Shown here: one piece after another, positions 38,658-47,465 of the stretch | Layout of the letters: every line of letters starts with the position of its first letter | Numbering within the stretch: the first letter of the stretch is position 1 | Source of the DNA: Allorhizobium paknamense | GTDB lineage: Bacteria > Pseudomonadota > Alphaproteobacteria > Rhizobiales > Rhizobiaceae | NCBI RefSeq assembly: GCF_030815125.1 | Contig: NZ_JAUSWH010000013.1 | Span: forward strand, 92,907-156,906 | Direction: 5' to 3' | Length of the DNA: 64,000 nucleotides | Notes under the pieces: model-generated | Told to the model about the DNA's origin: nothing | What the model saw: the letters and a program-made list of their open reading frames with translations, nothing else | Database searches by the model: none | Position numbers and translations under genes: made by a program

Positions 38658-39620
38658 ATGATGATTACGCGCAGACGCGGACTTCAACTGGCGGGGATCG
38701 CCGCGACCGGACTTCTTCTTGGCCAGACGACTGCCAAGGCGGCAGCGCAGAAAATTCGCATCGGCTGGCAGAAATTCGGGGTGCTGGCGCTGGCCAAGCA
38801 ACAGGGCGCGCTGGAAAAGCGGTTTGCCGATCGTGGTATTTCTATTGAGTGGTCGGAATTCACCTCCGGCCCCCCGCTTCTTGAAGCGTTGGGGGCGGGC
38901 TCGCTGGATTTCGGCCCGACGGGCGATGTGCCGCCGCTGTTTGCCCAGGCTGCGCGCGGCGATCTTCTCTATGTCGGCACCTATCGTCCACCTTCGGCCT
39001 TTCATGGCCTGCTGGTGCAGAAGGATGGGCCGACCCAGGGCCTTGCCGATCTGAAGGGTGTGCGGCTGGCCTATAAGCGGGGGTCCAGCGCCCATAATTT
39101 TGCTTTCAAGGCGCTGGCCAAGGTTGGGCTGACGCCGAAGGATGTCAAGGAAGTGGATCTTGCGCCGCCGGATGCCGCCGCCGCCTTCAAGAATGGCAGC
39201 ATCGATGCCTGGGCCATCTGGGATCCCTATTTCGCCATCGCCGAGCAGGACCCGAAAGCACGGCTTTTGACCACCTCGGACGGTATTGTCGAGGCCTGGG
39301 GCTATTTCCTCGGCAATGGGGCCTTCACCAAGGCCAATCCGCAGATCGTCAGTGAGATTCTCGATGAATTGCGCAAGGTCGGTACTGCGGCCCAGCAGGA
39401 TATTGACGGTACGGCCAAGGCGCTTGCCGCCATTACCGGCGTGCCGGAGGATGTGACTCGCGTCACGCTGACCCGCGCCGGGTCCGATCTCGGCCAGATC
39501 GCCACCGTTTCCGATGCGGCACTTAACTATCAACAGCAGCTTGCCGATGATTTCCGCGCGCTCGGCGTCCTGCCGAAAAGCCTGAAGATCAGCGACATCG
39601 TCTGGCGGCCTGCGGCCTGA
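38658..39620 (+). CDS. ssuA: Aliphatic sulfonate ABC transporter substrate-binding protein, paralogue 1
   Basis: Periplasmic SsuA-type binding protein (320 aa) with a twin-arginine-like signal (TRRRGLQLAGIAATG). Family segments are RIGWQKFGVLALAKQQGALE near residues 34-53, [17 protein letters not shown] near 68-84, and [15 protein letters not shown] near 181-195. It heads the ssu cluster. The next gene is a close paralogue, separated by two palindromes. Whether the pair bind different sulfonates is unknown. Confidence 0.9.
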   Translation: MMITRRRGLQLAGIAATGLLLGQTTAKAAAQKIRIGWQKFGVLALAKQQGALEKRFADRGISIEWSEFTSGPPLLEALGAGSLDFGPTGDVPPLFAQAARGDLLYVGTYRPPSAFHGLLVQKDGPTQGLADLKGVRLAYKRGSSAHNFAFKALAKVGLTPKDVKEVDLAPPDAAAAFKNGSIDAWAIWDPYFAIAEQDPKARLLTTSDGIVEAWGYFLGNGAFTKANPQIVSEILDELRKVGTAAQQDIDGTAKALAAITGVPEDVTRVTLTRAGSDLGQIATVSDAALNYQQQLADDFRALGVLPKSLKISDIVWRPAA

Positions 39621-39621
39621 C

Positions 39622-39698
39622 CTAGTGGTTTGATTGTGACATTTGCTAGCCTGTGCAGCACCCTCGAGAGCAAATGTCACAATCATGAAAACCACTAG
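39622..39698. repeat. Palindromic element E1 between the ssuA paralogues
   Basis: A 77-bp element with outer ends ctagtgg/ccactag and a perfect 16-bp inner stem (39632-39647 with 39669-39684). It begins directly after the first ssuA stop. The neighbouring E2 has the same ends and a related stem. Confidence 0.8.
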
Positions 39699-39711
39699 CA
39701 ACCTTATGATT

Positions 39712-39790
39712 CTAGTGGAATTTTTGAATTTGACATTTGATCATCGAGACCCCCGCAAATGGGTGTCAAATGTCAAATTCATTCCACTAG
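39712..39790. repeat. Palindromic element E2 between the ssuA paralogues
   Basis: A 79-bp element with ctagtgg/ccactag ends and a perfect 15-bp stem (39726-39740 with 39766-39780) sharing tgacatttg with E1 but with a different centre. It ends 30 bp before the second ssuA start. Confidence 0.8.
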
Positions 39791-39819
39791 CCTTCTAAAC
39801 CATGACCAAGGAGAGGTTC

Positions 39820-40782
39820 ATGATCCATCGCAGACAAACGCTTGCACTCCTGGGGGCGGGATTTGCAAGCCTTGCCGCGCCTGCCATTCGTCCGGCGCGC
39901 GCAGCCGTCAGCCTGCGCATTGGCTGGCAGAAAAATGGGGTCGTGGCGCTTGCCAAGCGGCAGGGTGCTCTGGAAAAGCGGCTTGCCGGCCGTGGCGTGA
40001 CGGTCACCTGGTCGGAATTTACCTCCGGTCCGCCGCTGCTCGAAGCGCTCGGGGCTGGCGCTCTGGATTTCGGACCCACCGGCGATGTGCCGCCGCTGTT
40101 TGCGCAGGCGGCGCGGGGCAATCTCGTTTATGTCGGCGCCTATCGGGGTGCTTCCGCCGGAACCGGCCTGCTCGTCCACAAGGATGCGCCGATCCAGAGC
40201 CTTGCCGATCTGAAGGGGCGCAAGCTGGCGTTCAAGCGCGGCTCCAGCGCCCATAATTTCGTGGTCAAGGCCTTGCGCAGCGGCGGTCTGGGTGTCGGTG
40301 ACGTTCAGGCTGTCGATCTGGCGCCGCCGGATGCGGCGGCAGCTTTCAAGACCGGCAGCATCGATGCCTGGGCCATCTGGGATCCCTATTTCGCCATCGC
40401 CGAGGCCGATCCGCAGGCCCGCCTTTTGACCACCGCCGAGGGTATTGTCGATAGCTGGAGCTTCCTGCTCGGCAATCGCAGCTTTGCCGAAGCCAATCCT
40501 GAAATCATCACCGAGGTGCTGGATGAGCTTGGCAAGGTCGGAGCGGGCGCCCAGAAAAACCTCGATCAATCCGTGGCCGATCTCTCGGAGATTACCGGCG
40601 TGTCTGCCGATGTCACCCGCAAGGTGCTGACCCGGCGCGGCTCCGATCTCAGCAAGATCGGTCCCATTCCTGATGAGGCCGTCGCCTATCAGCAGGCGCT
40701 GGCCGATGAATTCTATTCGCTCGGCATCGTGCCGAAGAAGCTCACCATTTCCGATATCGTCTGGCGCGCCAAGGCCAGTTGA
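39820..40782 (+). CDS. ssuA: Aliphatic sulfonate ABC transporter substrate-binding protein, paralogue 2
   Basis: A 320-aa tandem paralogue of the preceding protein, the same length and alike through most of the chain. For example [25 protein letters not shown] and [17 protein letters not shown] are shared. Signal region [19 protein letters not shown], ending ARA. Start at ATG 39820, with AAGGAG 6 bases upstream. The loops differ (for example [12 protein letters not shown] against TYRPPSAFHGLL near 114), which is near the ligand cleft and hints at different ligands. It precedes ssuD by 23 bp. Confidence 0.9.
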   Translation: MIHRRQTLALLGAGFASLAAPAIRPARAAVSLRIGWQKNGVVALAKRQGALEKRLAGRGVTVTWSEFTSGPPLLEALGAGALDFGPTGDVPPLFAQAARGNLVYVGAYRGASAGTGLLVHKDAPIQSLADLKGRKLAFKRGSSAHNFVVKALRSGGLGVGDVQAVDLAPPDAAAAFKTGSIDAWAIWDPYFAIAEADPQARLLTTAEGIVDSWSFLLGNRSFAEANPEIITEVLDELGKVGAGAQKNLDQSVADLSEITGVSADVTRKVLTRRGSDLSKIGPIPDEAVAYQQALADEFYSLGIVPKKLTISDIVWRAKAS

Positions 40783-40805
40783 CCTTCAAAAAGGAGGATT
40801 CTCCC

Positions 40806-41975
40806 ATGAGCACCACCACCAAGCCGCTCGATTTCCTGTGGTTTATCCCGTCATCCGGCGATGGCGCCTATCTCGGCACCGATCACCTGAGCCGTCCCGC
40901 CGATCCGGCCTATTTCAAGGAAATCGCCGTTGCTGCCGACCGCCTCGGCTATTCCGGCGTGTTGCTGCCGACGGGCGTGGCTTGCGAGGAATCCTTCACG
41001 CTGGCCGCCTATCTCGCCGCCTTCACCGAACGGCTGAAGTTTCTGGTGGCCATCCGTCCCGGCACGGCATCGCCTGCCTATTATGCCCGCCTTGCTTCGA
41101 CGCTGGACCGGGTTTCCGCCGGTCGGCTGCTGCTCAATATCGTGGTGGGCGGCGGTCCGCAGGAACTGGCGGGAGATGGCATCTTCCTGCCGCATGACGA
41201 ACGCTATGATCATGCCGACGAGTTCTTTCAGGTTTTCAATTCTCTGATCGAAACCGGCCACGGCCATGTCGATGGCAAATATATCCAGGCCCACAATGCG
41301 CGTTTGGTGCTGCCGCCGGTACAGGAGCCGCGCCCGCCGCTCTATTTCGGCGGCTCGTCGGAAGCGGCCATCGATTTCTCCGCCGGTCTGGTGGATAAAT
41401 ATCTCACCTGGGGCGAAACGCCGGATCAGGTGGGCGAAAAGATCGCGCGCGTCCGCAAGGCGGCGGCGGCCAAGGGCAAACAGGTCAGCTTCGGTATTCG
41501 CCTGCATTTCATCGTGCGTGAAACCGATGACGAGGCCTGGGAAGCCGCCGACCGGTTGATTTCGCATCTCTCCGATGAAACCATTGCCGCCGCGCAGGAA
41601 GGCTTTGCCAAGAATTCCGATTCCGTCGGCCAGTCGCGCATGCTGGCGCTGCACCAGGGCCGCCGTGACAAGCTGGAGGTTTCGCCCAATCTCTGGGCCG
41701 GCATCGGGCTGGTGCGCTCTGGTGCCGGAACGGCGCTGGTCGGCTCGGCCAAGACGGTCGCAGCGCGGCTCAAGGAATATCAGGATCTCGGCATCGATAC
41801 GGTCATCGCCTCCGGCTATCCGCATCTGGAGGAGGCCTATCGCGTCTCAGAACTGCTGTTCCCGGAAATCGGCCTTGGCAAGCCGGTCAGCCATGTGCGG
41901 GCAGCCTTTGGCGAGCCGCAGGTCTTCGGCGGCGGCGGCCATGGCGGCAATGTCCGTCTGGCATCCGCCTCCTGA
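40806..41975 (+). CDS. ssuD: FMNH2-dependent alkanesulfonate monooxygenase SsuD
   Basis: Cytosolic luciferase-like TIM-barrel enzyme (389 aa) that releases sulfite from alkanesulfonates using FMNH2 from a partner reductase. Features are [17 protein letters not shown] near residues 9-25, a cysteine in VACEESF near 58-64 and RLHFIV near 230. A Gly/His-rich tail (GGGGHGGN) is usual for SsuD. Start at ATG 40806, AAGGAGG 8 bases upstream. No ssuE-type FMN reductase is present in the window, so reduced flavin must come from elsewhere. Confidence 0.95.
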   Translation: MSTTTKPLDFLWFIPSSGDGAYLGTDHLSRPADPAYFKEIAVAADRLGYSGVLLPTGVACEESFTLAAYLAAFTERLKFLVAIRPGTASPAYYARLASTLDRVSAGRLLLNIVVGGGPQELAGDGIFLPHDERYDHADEFFQVFNSLIETGHGHVDGKYIQAHNARLVLPPVQEPRPPLYFGGSSEAAIDFSAGLVDKYLTWGETPDQVGEKIARVRKAAAAKGKQVSFGIRLHFIVRETDDEAWEAADRLISHLSDETIAAAQEGFAKNSDSVGQSRMLALHQGRRDKLEVSPNLWAGIGLVRSGAGTALVGSAKTVAARLKEYQDLGIDTVIASGYPHLEEAYRVSELLFPEIGLGKPVSHVRAAFGEPQVFGGGGHGGNVRLASAS

Positions 41976-42018
41976 TACCAAGGCTCGAAGATGCTGACGC
42001 ATCCCCGCCTTGAAAGAA

Positions 42019-42143
42019 TTTCGAATATCTCAAATGCATCAAGGGCTTGAGATATTCGAAAGGGGAATACGAACGGTCATCTTCAATGACCGTTCGTATG
42101 ACGTTTCATTTCCATGATGTCTGGAACGGCCTTCGGGCCGTTC
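42019..42143. promoter_or_regulatory. Three consecutive perfect hairpins between ssuD and ssuC
   Basis: Stem 1: 15 bp, 42019-42033 with 42047-42061. Stem 2: 13 bp, 42068-42080 with 42086-42098. Stem 3: 8 bp with a TTCG loop, 42124-42131 with 42136-42143. None is followed by a T-run. They probably set transcript stability or relative expression of the downstream permease and ATPase genes. Confidence 0.7.
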
Positions 42144-42169
42144 TCGCCTGCCGTGAAGAGGAAAAGCCG

Positions 42170-42997
42170 ATGACCGCATTCGACATCGCCACCACACGCA
42201 TCGCCCGCCGGGTCAAGAGCCGTAGACCCCTGCCGCGCCTGTCGTTCAGAGGGCTTATTCCCTATGCGTTGCCGCTTTCTGTGCTGGTCGTCTGGCAGGC
42301 GCTGGCCTCCTTCGGGGTGATTTCCGACCGGGTCATGCCTGCGCCGACGGCAGTGGTCACGGCCTTCTGGGATCAATTGCTGAGCGGCGATCTCATTCGC
42401 GATATCGGCATCTCCACGGCGCGGGCGCTGGGCGGCCTTGTCGTGGGCGGGCTGCTGGGGCTGGCGCTTGGCATTGCCAACGGCGTTTCGCGGCTTTCGG
42501 AAGAAGTGACGGACACGACGCTGCAAATGCTGCGCACCATTCCGCACCTCGCCATGATTCCGCTGGTCATTCTCTGGTTCGGCATTGGCGAGGAATCGAA
42601 GCTTTTCCTTACCTCGCTCGGTGTGCTGTTTCCGGTCTATCTCAACACCTTCCACGGCGTGCGCAATGTCGATCGCGGTCTGATCGAGATGGGCCGGATC
42701 TATGGCATGAGCCGTTGGACGCTGTTTCGCAAGGTGGTGTTCCCGGGCGCGCTGCCCTCCATCTTCGTCGGGTTGCGCTATGCGCTCGGCATTATGTGGC
42801 TGACGCTGATCGTCTCGGAATCCATCGCTACGTCTTCGGGCATCGGCCACATGGCCAATGAAGCGCGGGAATTCATGATGACGGATGTCGTGGTGCTGTC
42901 GCTGCTGATTTATGCCGCCCTCGGCAAACTGGCCGATGTGATCGCGCGGGCGCTGGAACGCCGCGCCCTGGCCTGGAACCCGGCCTATGCCCGCTGA
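42170..42997 (+). CDS. ssuC: Aliphatic sulfonate ABC transporter permease SsuC
   Basis: Inner-membrane permease (275 aa) of the taurine/sulfonate/nitrate family with six membrane segments. The first is near residues 30-50. The EAA loop is in GLIEMGRIYGMSRWTLFRKV near 167-186. Start at ATG 42170 (MTAFDIATTR). It is downstream of the triple hairpin region and about 110 bp before ssuB. Confidence 0.94.
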   Translation: MTAFDIATTRIARRVKSRRPLPRLSFRGLIPYALPLSVLVVWQALASFGVISDRVMPAPTAVVTAFWDQLLSGDLIRDIGISTARALGGLVVGGLLGLALGIANGVSRLSEEVTDTTLQMLRTIPHLAMIPLVILWFGIGEESKLFLTSLGVLFPVYLNTFHGVRNVDRGLIEMGRIYGMSRWTLFRKVVFPGALPSIFVGLRYALGIMWLTLIVSESIATSSGIGHMANEAREFMMTDVVVLSLLIYAALGKLADVIARALERRALAWNPAYAR

Positions 42998-43109
42998 ACC
43001 CGGCTTTGCCGGTCAGCCGCCGGGCTCCGTCGGACGTGATGGCTGGGACGTCATTCGCTCAACACTCTTTTCGGACCAGAACAGACCGATGATCGAAAGG
43101 AAATGCACC

Positions 43110-43895
43110 ATGGCCGAGACCGCTTCCCTGCCGCGCTCCTTCTTTGCCGCCCAGCAGGGCTCCTTGCCCGTGTCCCTGAAGCTGCATCGCGTCGAAAAGC
43201 GCTTCGGCGGCAATCAGGTTCTGCGCGGTATCGATCTCGATATTCCTGCCGGTCAGTTCGTGGCGATCGTCGGAAAAAGCGGCTGCGGCAAGAGCACGCT
43301 GCTGCGCCTGCTGGTCGGGCTCGACCAGCCGACATCCGGCGAGATTGCGTTGACGACGGAGCAGGGCGCGGATCAGGTCAATGCCCGCATCGTCTTTCAG
43401 GAACCGCGCCTGCTGCCCTGGTCAAGCATCATCGACAATGTCGTTGTCGGTCTGGGTGAGGGGGTAGAGGCCGCCAAGGGCCGCTATGCCGCCCAACGCG
43501 TTTTGGAAGAGGTGCGGCTGTCGGACAAGGCCGGTTCCTGGCCTTCGGAACTTTCCGGTGGCCAGCGGCAGCGCGCGGCCCTTGCCCGGGCGCTGGTCAG
43601 CAATCCCGGCCTGCTGGTGCTGGATGAGCCGCTCGGCGCACTGGATGCGCTGACGCGCATCACCATGCAGCAATTGATCAGCCGGGTCTGGCGCGAACTT
43701 GGCTTTACCGGCGTGCTGGTCACCCATGATGTCAATGAAGCGGTCTATCTGGCGGATCGGGTGATCGTGCTGGATCAGGGCCGGATTTCGCTGGATCTTA
43801 CCATTCCGCAGGCGCATCCGCGCCAGCACGGCGATGCAGCACTTGCAGGCTATGAGCGGCAATTGCTGGAAGCCATTCTGGGACGCGACGCCTGA
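43110..43895 (+). CDS. ssuB: Aliphatic sulfonate ABC transporter ATP-binding protein SsuB
   Basis: ABC ATPase (261 aa) energising SsuC. Walker A GKSGCGKST near residues 53-61, signature LSGGQRQR near 148-155, Walker B LLVLDEPLGALD near 168-179, and the H-loop VTHDVNEAV. Start at ATG 43110 (MAETASLPR) with GAAAGG about 9 bases upstream. An in-frame ATG overlapping the ssuC stop at 42987 would add 41 atypical residues. End of the plus-strand ssu unit, convergent with the FAD protein gene. Confidence 0.95.
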   Translation: MAETASLPRSFFAAQQGSLPVSLKLHRVEKRFGGNQVLRGIDLDIPAGQFVAIVGKSGCGKSTLLRLLVGLDQPTSGEIALTTEQGADQVNARIVFQEPRLLPWSSIIDNVVVGLGEGVEAAKGRYAAQRVLEEVRLSDKAGSWPSELSGGQRQRAALARALVSNPGLLVLDEPLGALDALTRITMQQLISRVWRELGFTGVLVTHDVNEAVYLADRVIVLDQGRISLDLTIPQAHPRQHGDAALAGYERQLLEAILGRDA

Positions 43896-43951
43896 TCCAT
43901 CACAATGGGGAGGTCATGCCGCCCCATTCTCATTATACCGTAGACGCATTT

Positions 43952-45421
43952 TCAAATATCGAAAGACGCTTCCACGCCGCGCTGCAAGCGCTCCAGCATC
44001 TGCAAGGCAAGGCGCTCCGCCTGAGCGGCAATTTCCGGTGCGCCGGTCAACTCGCCAAACCGGCCACGGGTGAGCGGCCCGGCCACAAAGAGATTGCCGA
44101 GTGCCAGACCATTGCGTCGCAGAGCGCGGCAATTTTCATCCACGTCAAGACCAAGGCCGTGAATATCGGGGCGAATGAGTCGGGCGTCAGCGAGATCGCG
44201 CAGATAATCCTGCGACTGGATCAGCCGCGCATAATCCGGTCCCGTGGCCACGGCCACCCATTGGCAGCTATGGCGCTCCACCATGCCGTGCGGTTTGAGA
44301 ATGATATCGAGATGAATGGCCTGCGGTGTCCGTTCCACGCGGCAGATCTGCCCTGCGATGTTTTTCAGCGTGCCCTCGCGCATGTCGTGGGCCAGCAGGG
44401 ATGCGATCTGCGGCGGCATGCGGTAGCGGTGGGTTTCGTAGCGGCGTTTCAGATGCCGCATGAACCGCTGCTGCTCCTGATCGCTGAGATTTTGCCAAAG
44501 CGCCTGACCCTGTTGGCGAAGCGTGTCGAACACACTCTGCCAGGGCAGGCCACGATCGGCGGCATCCTGCACGGCAGCGCGCACCGTCTGCAATAATTGA
44601 CGGGCGGAGGCAGGCGGCGGGCTGATGAAGTTTCCAGCCGGCGGCAGGCCGCCCAGGCTCTGCGTCTGCGGCAGCCTGCCGCTGCGCGAGAGCATGAGGA
44701 TTTCGCCTTTATGCCCCTTGCTGCGAAGCGATGCCACCAGATCGAGGGCCGTCAGCCCGGCACCGACGATCAACACCTTGTCATCCGGCTGGCAGGTGTC
44801 GAGAGCATTCCATTGGCCGGTTTCAGCCAGAAAGCGCGGATGGCCTTCCAGTGCACCCGCAAGCGCCTGCGGCGGGCGGGCGGTTAGATGCGTGGTGGCA
44901 ATCACCACCTCCTCGGCATAAAGCGTGCTGCCCTGATCGCCGGTGATCAGCCAGCCCTGACCGCTGCGGGTCAGGTGCGCCACTTTCTCGCGAAGATGGC
45001 GAACGAGACCTGCTTGCAGCAGCGGCTGCATCTGTTCGGCCATGAACAGGCCGAAATCGCTGCGGCGGGCGTAAAAGGCGCCATCGGCGGCAACACCTTC
45101 CGGGTCGCTTTCCAGTTTGCCGGTTTGAACCAGCCATTGATGAAAGGCATCGGGCGCTTCGGGCAGGGCCTTCATGCGGTGTGAGGCGACGTTCAGCCGC
45201 AGAGCATCGTCATGACAGTCATAGGCCAGACCCTGGCCGAGAGCGGCGCGTGGTTCGAAGACCGCCACAGCGCCATCGCGTCCGAGACGCGTCGCGAGAG
45301 AACGGGCAAGCGAAGCTCCCGTAAACCCTCCACCGATAATTGCCACCTGGCAGCGTCCGAAGGGTGGAGCGAAATGACCCCTGAGGTCCTGCTCCCGCCA
45401 CAATGCTCGATGTTCCAGCAT
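43952..45421 (-). CDS. FAD/NAD(P)-binding protein (NAD_binding_9 family)
   Basis: A 489-aa flavoprotein-like protein. The N-terminal dinucleotide motif is VAIIGGGFTGASLAR (residues 26-40). A second Rossmann-like motif is LIVGAGLTALDLVASL near 203-218. The family is related to HemK-neighbour and YdhS-like proteins and is often annotated only as FAD/NAD(P)-binding. Its position between ssuB and the acyl-CoA-dehydrogenase-like gene suggests a link to sulfur compound oxidation, but that is inference. Start at 45421, preceded by AGAGGA. Confidence 0.8.
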   Translation of the reverse strand: MLEHRALWREQDLRGHFAPPFGRCQVAIIGGGFTGASLARSLATRLGRDGAVAVFEPRAALGQGLAYDCHDDALRLNVASHRMKALPEAPDAFHQWLVQTGKLESDPEGVAADGAFYARRSDFGLFMAEQMQPLLQAGLVRHLREKVAHLTRSGQGWLITGDQGSTLYAEEVVIATTHLTARPPQALAGALEGHPRFLAETGQWNALDTCQPDDKVLIVGAGLTALDLVASLRSKGHKGEILMLSRSGRLPQTQSLGGLPPAGNFISPPPASARQLLQTVRAAVQDAADRGLPWQSVFDTLRQQGQALWQNLSDQEQQRFMRHLKRRYETHRYRMPPQIASLLAHDMREGTLKNIAGQICRVERTPQAIHLDIILKPHGMVERHSCQWVAVATGPDYARLIQSQDYLRDLADARLIRPDIHGLGLDVDENCRALRRNGLALGNLFVAGPLTRGRFGELTGAPEIAAQAERLALQMLERLQRGVEASFDI

Positions 45422-45781
45422 GGCTTTTCCTCTCTATTGTTGATCCCTCTTTTGCCCTTACGTCCCGGCGGAAATCGCCTTCTGAACAAGGCAAGTTTTG
45501 CATTTATTTTCTAGTGAATATATAGATTATAGTACGCCATGTCTACGGCAAGGGCGAGCATGCCGTTAGATCTGTCATAAATGTGAGATGCGGAGCGGTT
45601 TTTGCGAGGATCTGCAAAACCGGTTCTGCTCTTTCACCGAATGTGAGATACTCAACCGCTGCGATCCGGCCGTAGCGGCAAACCGAGAAAAACAGGCCGG
45701 GCGTGCTACGGTGCAGGAAATGGCCGGATTCAATGGCGAATCGCTGGTGATCATGTACCGGGCAATGCGGGGAGCGTCGTC
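45422..45781. promoter_or_regulatory. 360-bp divergent region with direct repeat aatgtgagat
   Basis: It separates the divergent FAD protein and acyl-CoA-dehydrogenase-like genes. aatgtgagat occurs twice, at 45580 and 45640, exactly 60 bp apart, flanking an imperfect inverted repeat (gcggtttttgc with gcaaaaccg). An AT-rich stretch near 45505-45535 is a likely promoter. No gene recognised. Confidence 0.4.
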
Positions 45782-46732
45782 ATGGGAACCATTACGCATC
45801 TGCATGAGCGGCTGAGGCCCGCGCCATCGCATGTTGGCAGTGAGGATGATGCGCTGCATCGTGCTGCGGAAATTGCCGCACGCGGCCTGGCCTCTCGTCG
45901 CCAATTGCGGGATGAACTCTCGCAAGCGGGACTTCTGGGGGTCTCCATCCCGGCGGATTTCGCCGGTCTCGATGTCTCGAACGGCGTGTTGGCGGAGATT
46001 GTCGCCAGCCTTTCGGCCAAGGGCGATGACGGTGCTGCCGTACTGATCGGCCATCAGGCGGCGCTGGAGGCCCTGCGCAATTCCGGCAGTGAGGAGCAGC
46101 GCCGTGTTCTTTTTGCCCGTGTCGCTGCCGGGGAAAGCTTTCACCTGATCGAGACCGCGAGCACACTGAAACTGGCCGCTGATGCGCTCGGTTCACGCCT
46201 GGATGATCTGCAATCGCTGGCCGGTCATGGCTCCGAAGCCGACTGGCTGGCGGTGTTTGCCCATAATGAAGCGGGTGGCGAATGTCTGGCGGTTTTTTCC
46301 CGGCAGGATCTTCTGGCGGCGCAGGAACCGGGACAAATGCCGGGCCTGCATGTCTCCGTAGATGGTGTTCTGCCGTGCCGTGCCGGTGCGCGCGCCATGT
46401 CCGAGGTGATGCGGCGCTTTCTGCAAGGGGCCGTGGTGCAGGGCCGGGCGCGGGCAGGCGGCTTTCAATCCGCAATCCCGCATTATGATGGGCTGTCGCA
46501 GGCGCGCTTCGTTCTGGAAAAGGAAAGCCTTGCGGCTTTGCTGGAGCGCTGCGGTCTTGCCATCGATGCCGCGCAGGTCAATCCCGGTCCGCAAACCATA
46601 GAGGCGGCGGCAATGGCCGCCCTGATCCTGCAAGCGGCGGCTGAACGCATGTTTACAGTGCTGGGTCTGGAGGTTTCCGGTCAGCCCGCGTTGAACGCGC
46701 TTGCGTCGCGGCTTGAACCGGGACGGCATTGA
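45782..46732 (+). CDS. Divergent acyl-CoA-dehydrogenase-like protein (SfnB/DszC-type resemblance)
   Basis: A 316-aa protein, short against about 390-400 for the family. The N-terminal helical domain is recognisable (LSQAGLLGVSIPADFAGLDV near residues 47-66, IGHQAALEAL near 86-95). The middle region keeps SEADWLAVFAHNEAGG near 152-167. The C-terminal helices are shortened and the terminal His/Asp-Pro segment common in SfnB proteins is missing. Flavin-dependent members release sulfur from dimethylsulfone or related compounds, which fits the ssu neighbours. Activity here is uncertain. Start at 45782 with GGGGAG upstream. Confidence 0.68.
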   Translation: MGTITHLHERLRPAPSHVGSEDDALHRAAEIAARGLASRRQLRDELSQAGLLGVSIPADFAGLDVSNGVLAEIVASLSAKGDDGAAVLIGHQAALEALRNSGSEEQRRVLFARVAAGESFHLIETASTLKLAADALGSRLDDLQSLAGHGSEADWLAVFAHNEAGGECLAVFSRQDLLAAQEPGQMPGLHVSVDGVLPCRAGARAMSEVMRRFLQGAVVQGRARAGGFQSAIPHYDGLSQARFVLEKESLAALLERCGLAIDAAQVNPGPQTIEAAAMAALILQAAAERMFTVLGLEVSGQPALNALASRLEPGRH

Positions 46733-46758
46733 GCCGACAGCAGATAGCAATTTTGGGC

Positions 46759-47208
46759 TCAAACCAGCACTTCGTCGGCCAGTAGCGGCGTTGCCTTTTT
46801 GCTCACGAATTCCGCCAATGACATATTGTCGAGGATCATGGCGATGGCGTCCCGCACTTCCGTCATGGACAGGCGAACCTGACAGGCTTCCGGATCCGCA
46901 CAATCATCGCAGGCTTCAAAGGCGGTGCGGCTGGCGCAGCGGATAGGCGCAAGCGGCCCGTCCAGGGCGCGCACGACTTCGCCGATCATGATGTCGCTGG
47001 CTGGCTTGGCAAGGCCGTAGCCGCCGTTGGGGCCTTTCTTGGAGCGCAGAATACCGTCTTTGCGCAGTTCCAGCAGAATAGCGTCCAGGAATTTCTTGGG
47101 GATATTGTTGCGCGAAGCGATCTCGTTCACGAAAGCACTTTCACCCGGCGCCAGGCTGGCGAGATCAACCAGTGCCTTCAAACCGTATTTGCCTTTTTTC
47201 GTCAGCAT
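46759..47208 (-). CDS. Rrf2 family transcriptional regulator with four clustered cysteines
   Basis: A 149-aa winged-helix regulator. DNA-binding part: residues 1-75 (KYGLKALVDLA, IPKKFLDAILLELRKDGIL, GPNGGYGLAKP). Cysteines 91, 100, 103 and 109 form a C-x8-C-x2-C-x5-C pattern, which would suit an Fe-S cluster as in IscR/NsrR but with different spacing. It is not RirA by sequence. It lies next to the sulfonate/sulfur genes, so sensing of sulfur or Fe-S status is an attractive but untested role. It converges with the acyl-CoA-dehydrogenase-like gene. Confidence 0.88.
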   Translation of the reverse strand: MLTKKGKYGLKALVDLASLAPGESAFVNEIASRNNIPKKFLDAILLELRKDGILRSKKGPNGGYGLAKPASDIMIGEVVRALDGPLAPIRCASRTAFEACDDCADPEACQVRLSMTEVRDAIAMILDNMSLAEFVSKKATPLLADEVLV

Positions 47209-47465
47209 GACAACACCCGTTATGGCATGCTCCTGCGGTTACACCGCCACCCATGAACATGCTATGAACAAAAACATAATCAGCGCGCGTTTAACGCCGC
47301 GCTCCCGGCCCCGTTTCTCCGGGCCTGGGTTTCTCGTATCTGATATTGTCTATAAAGAAGCTGGTTTTAATCATCAATGAACGAAATGCCGCGCCTGCGA
47401 AAAAGGCGCGCGTTCTCTGCACACATTTGGTTTCCGTTCGTAACCGCCGCTTGAAGAGTGGCGGT
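47209..47465. other. Intergenic region upstream of the Rrf2 gene
   Basis: It contains the Rrf2 promoter and then repeat B copy 2 from 47466. No gene recognised. Confidence 0.4.

Noticed and set aside
38658..39620. Pseudogene by duplication in the ssuA pair
   Set aside because: Both copies are full length with intact signal sequences, ribosome sites and conserved motifs.
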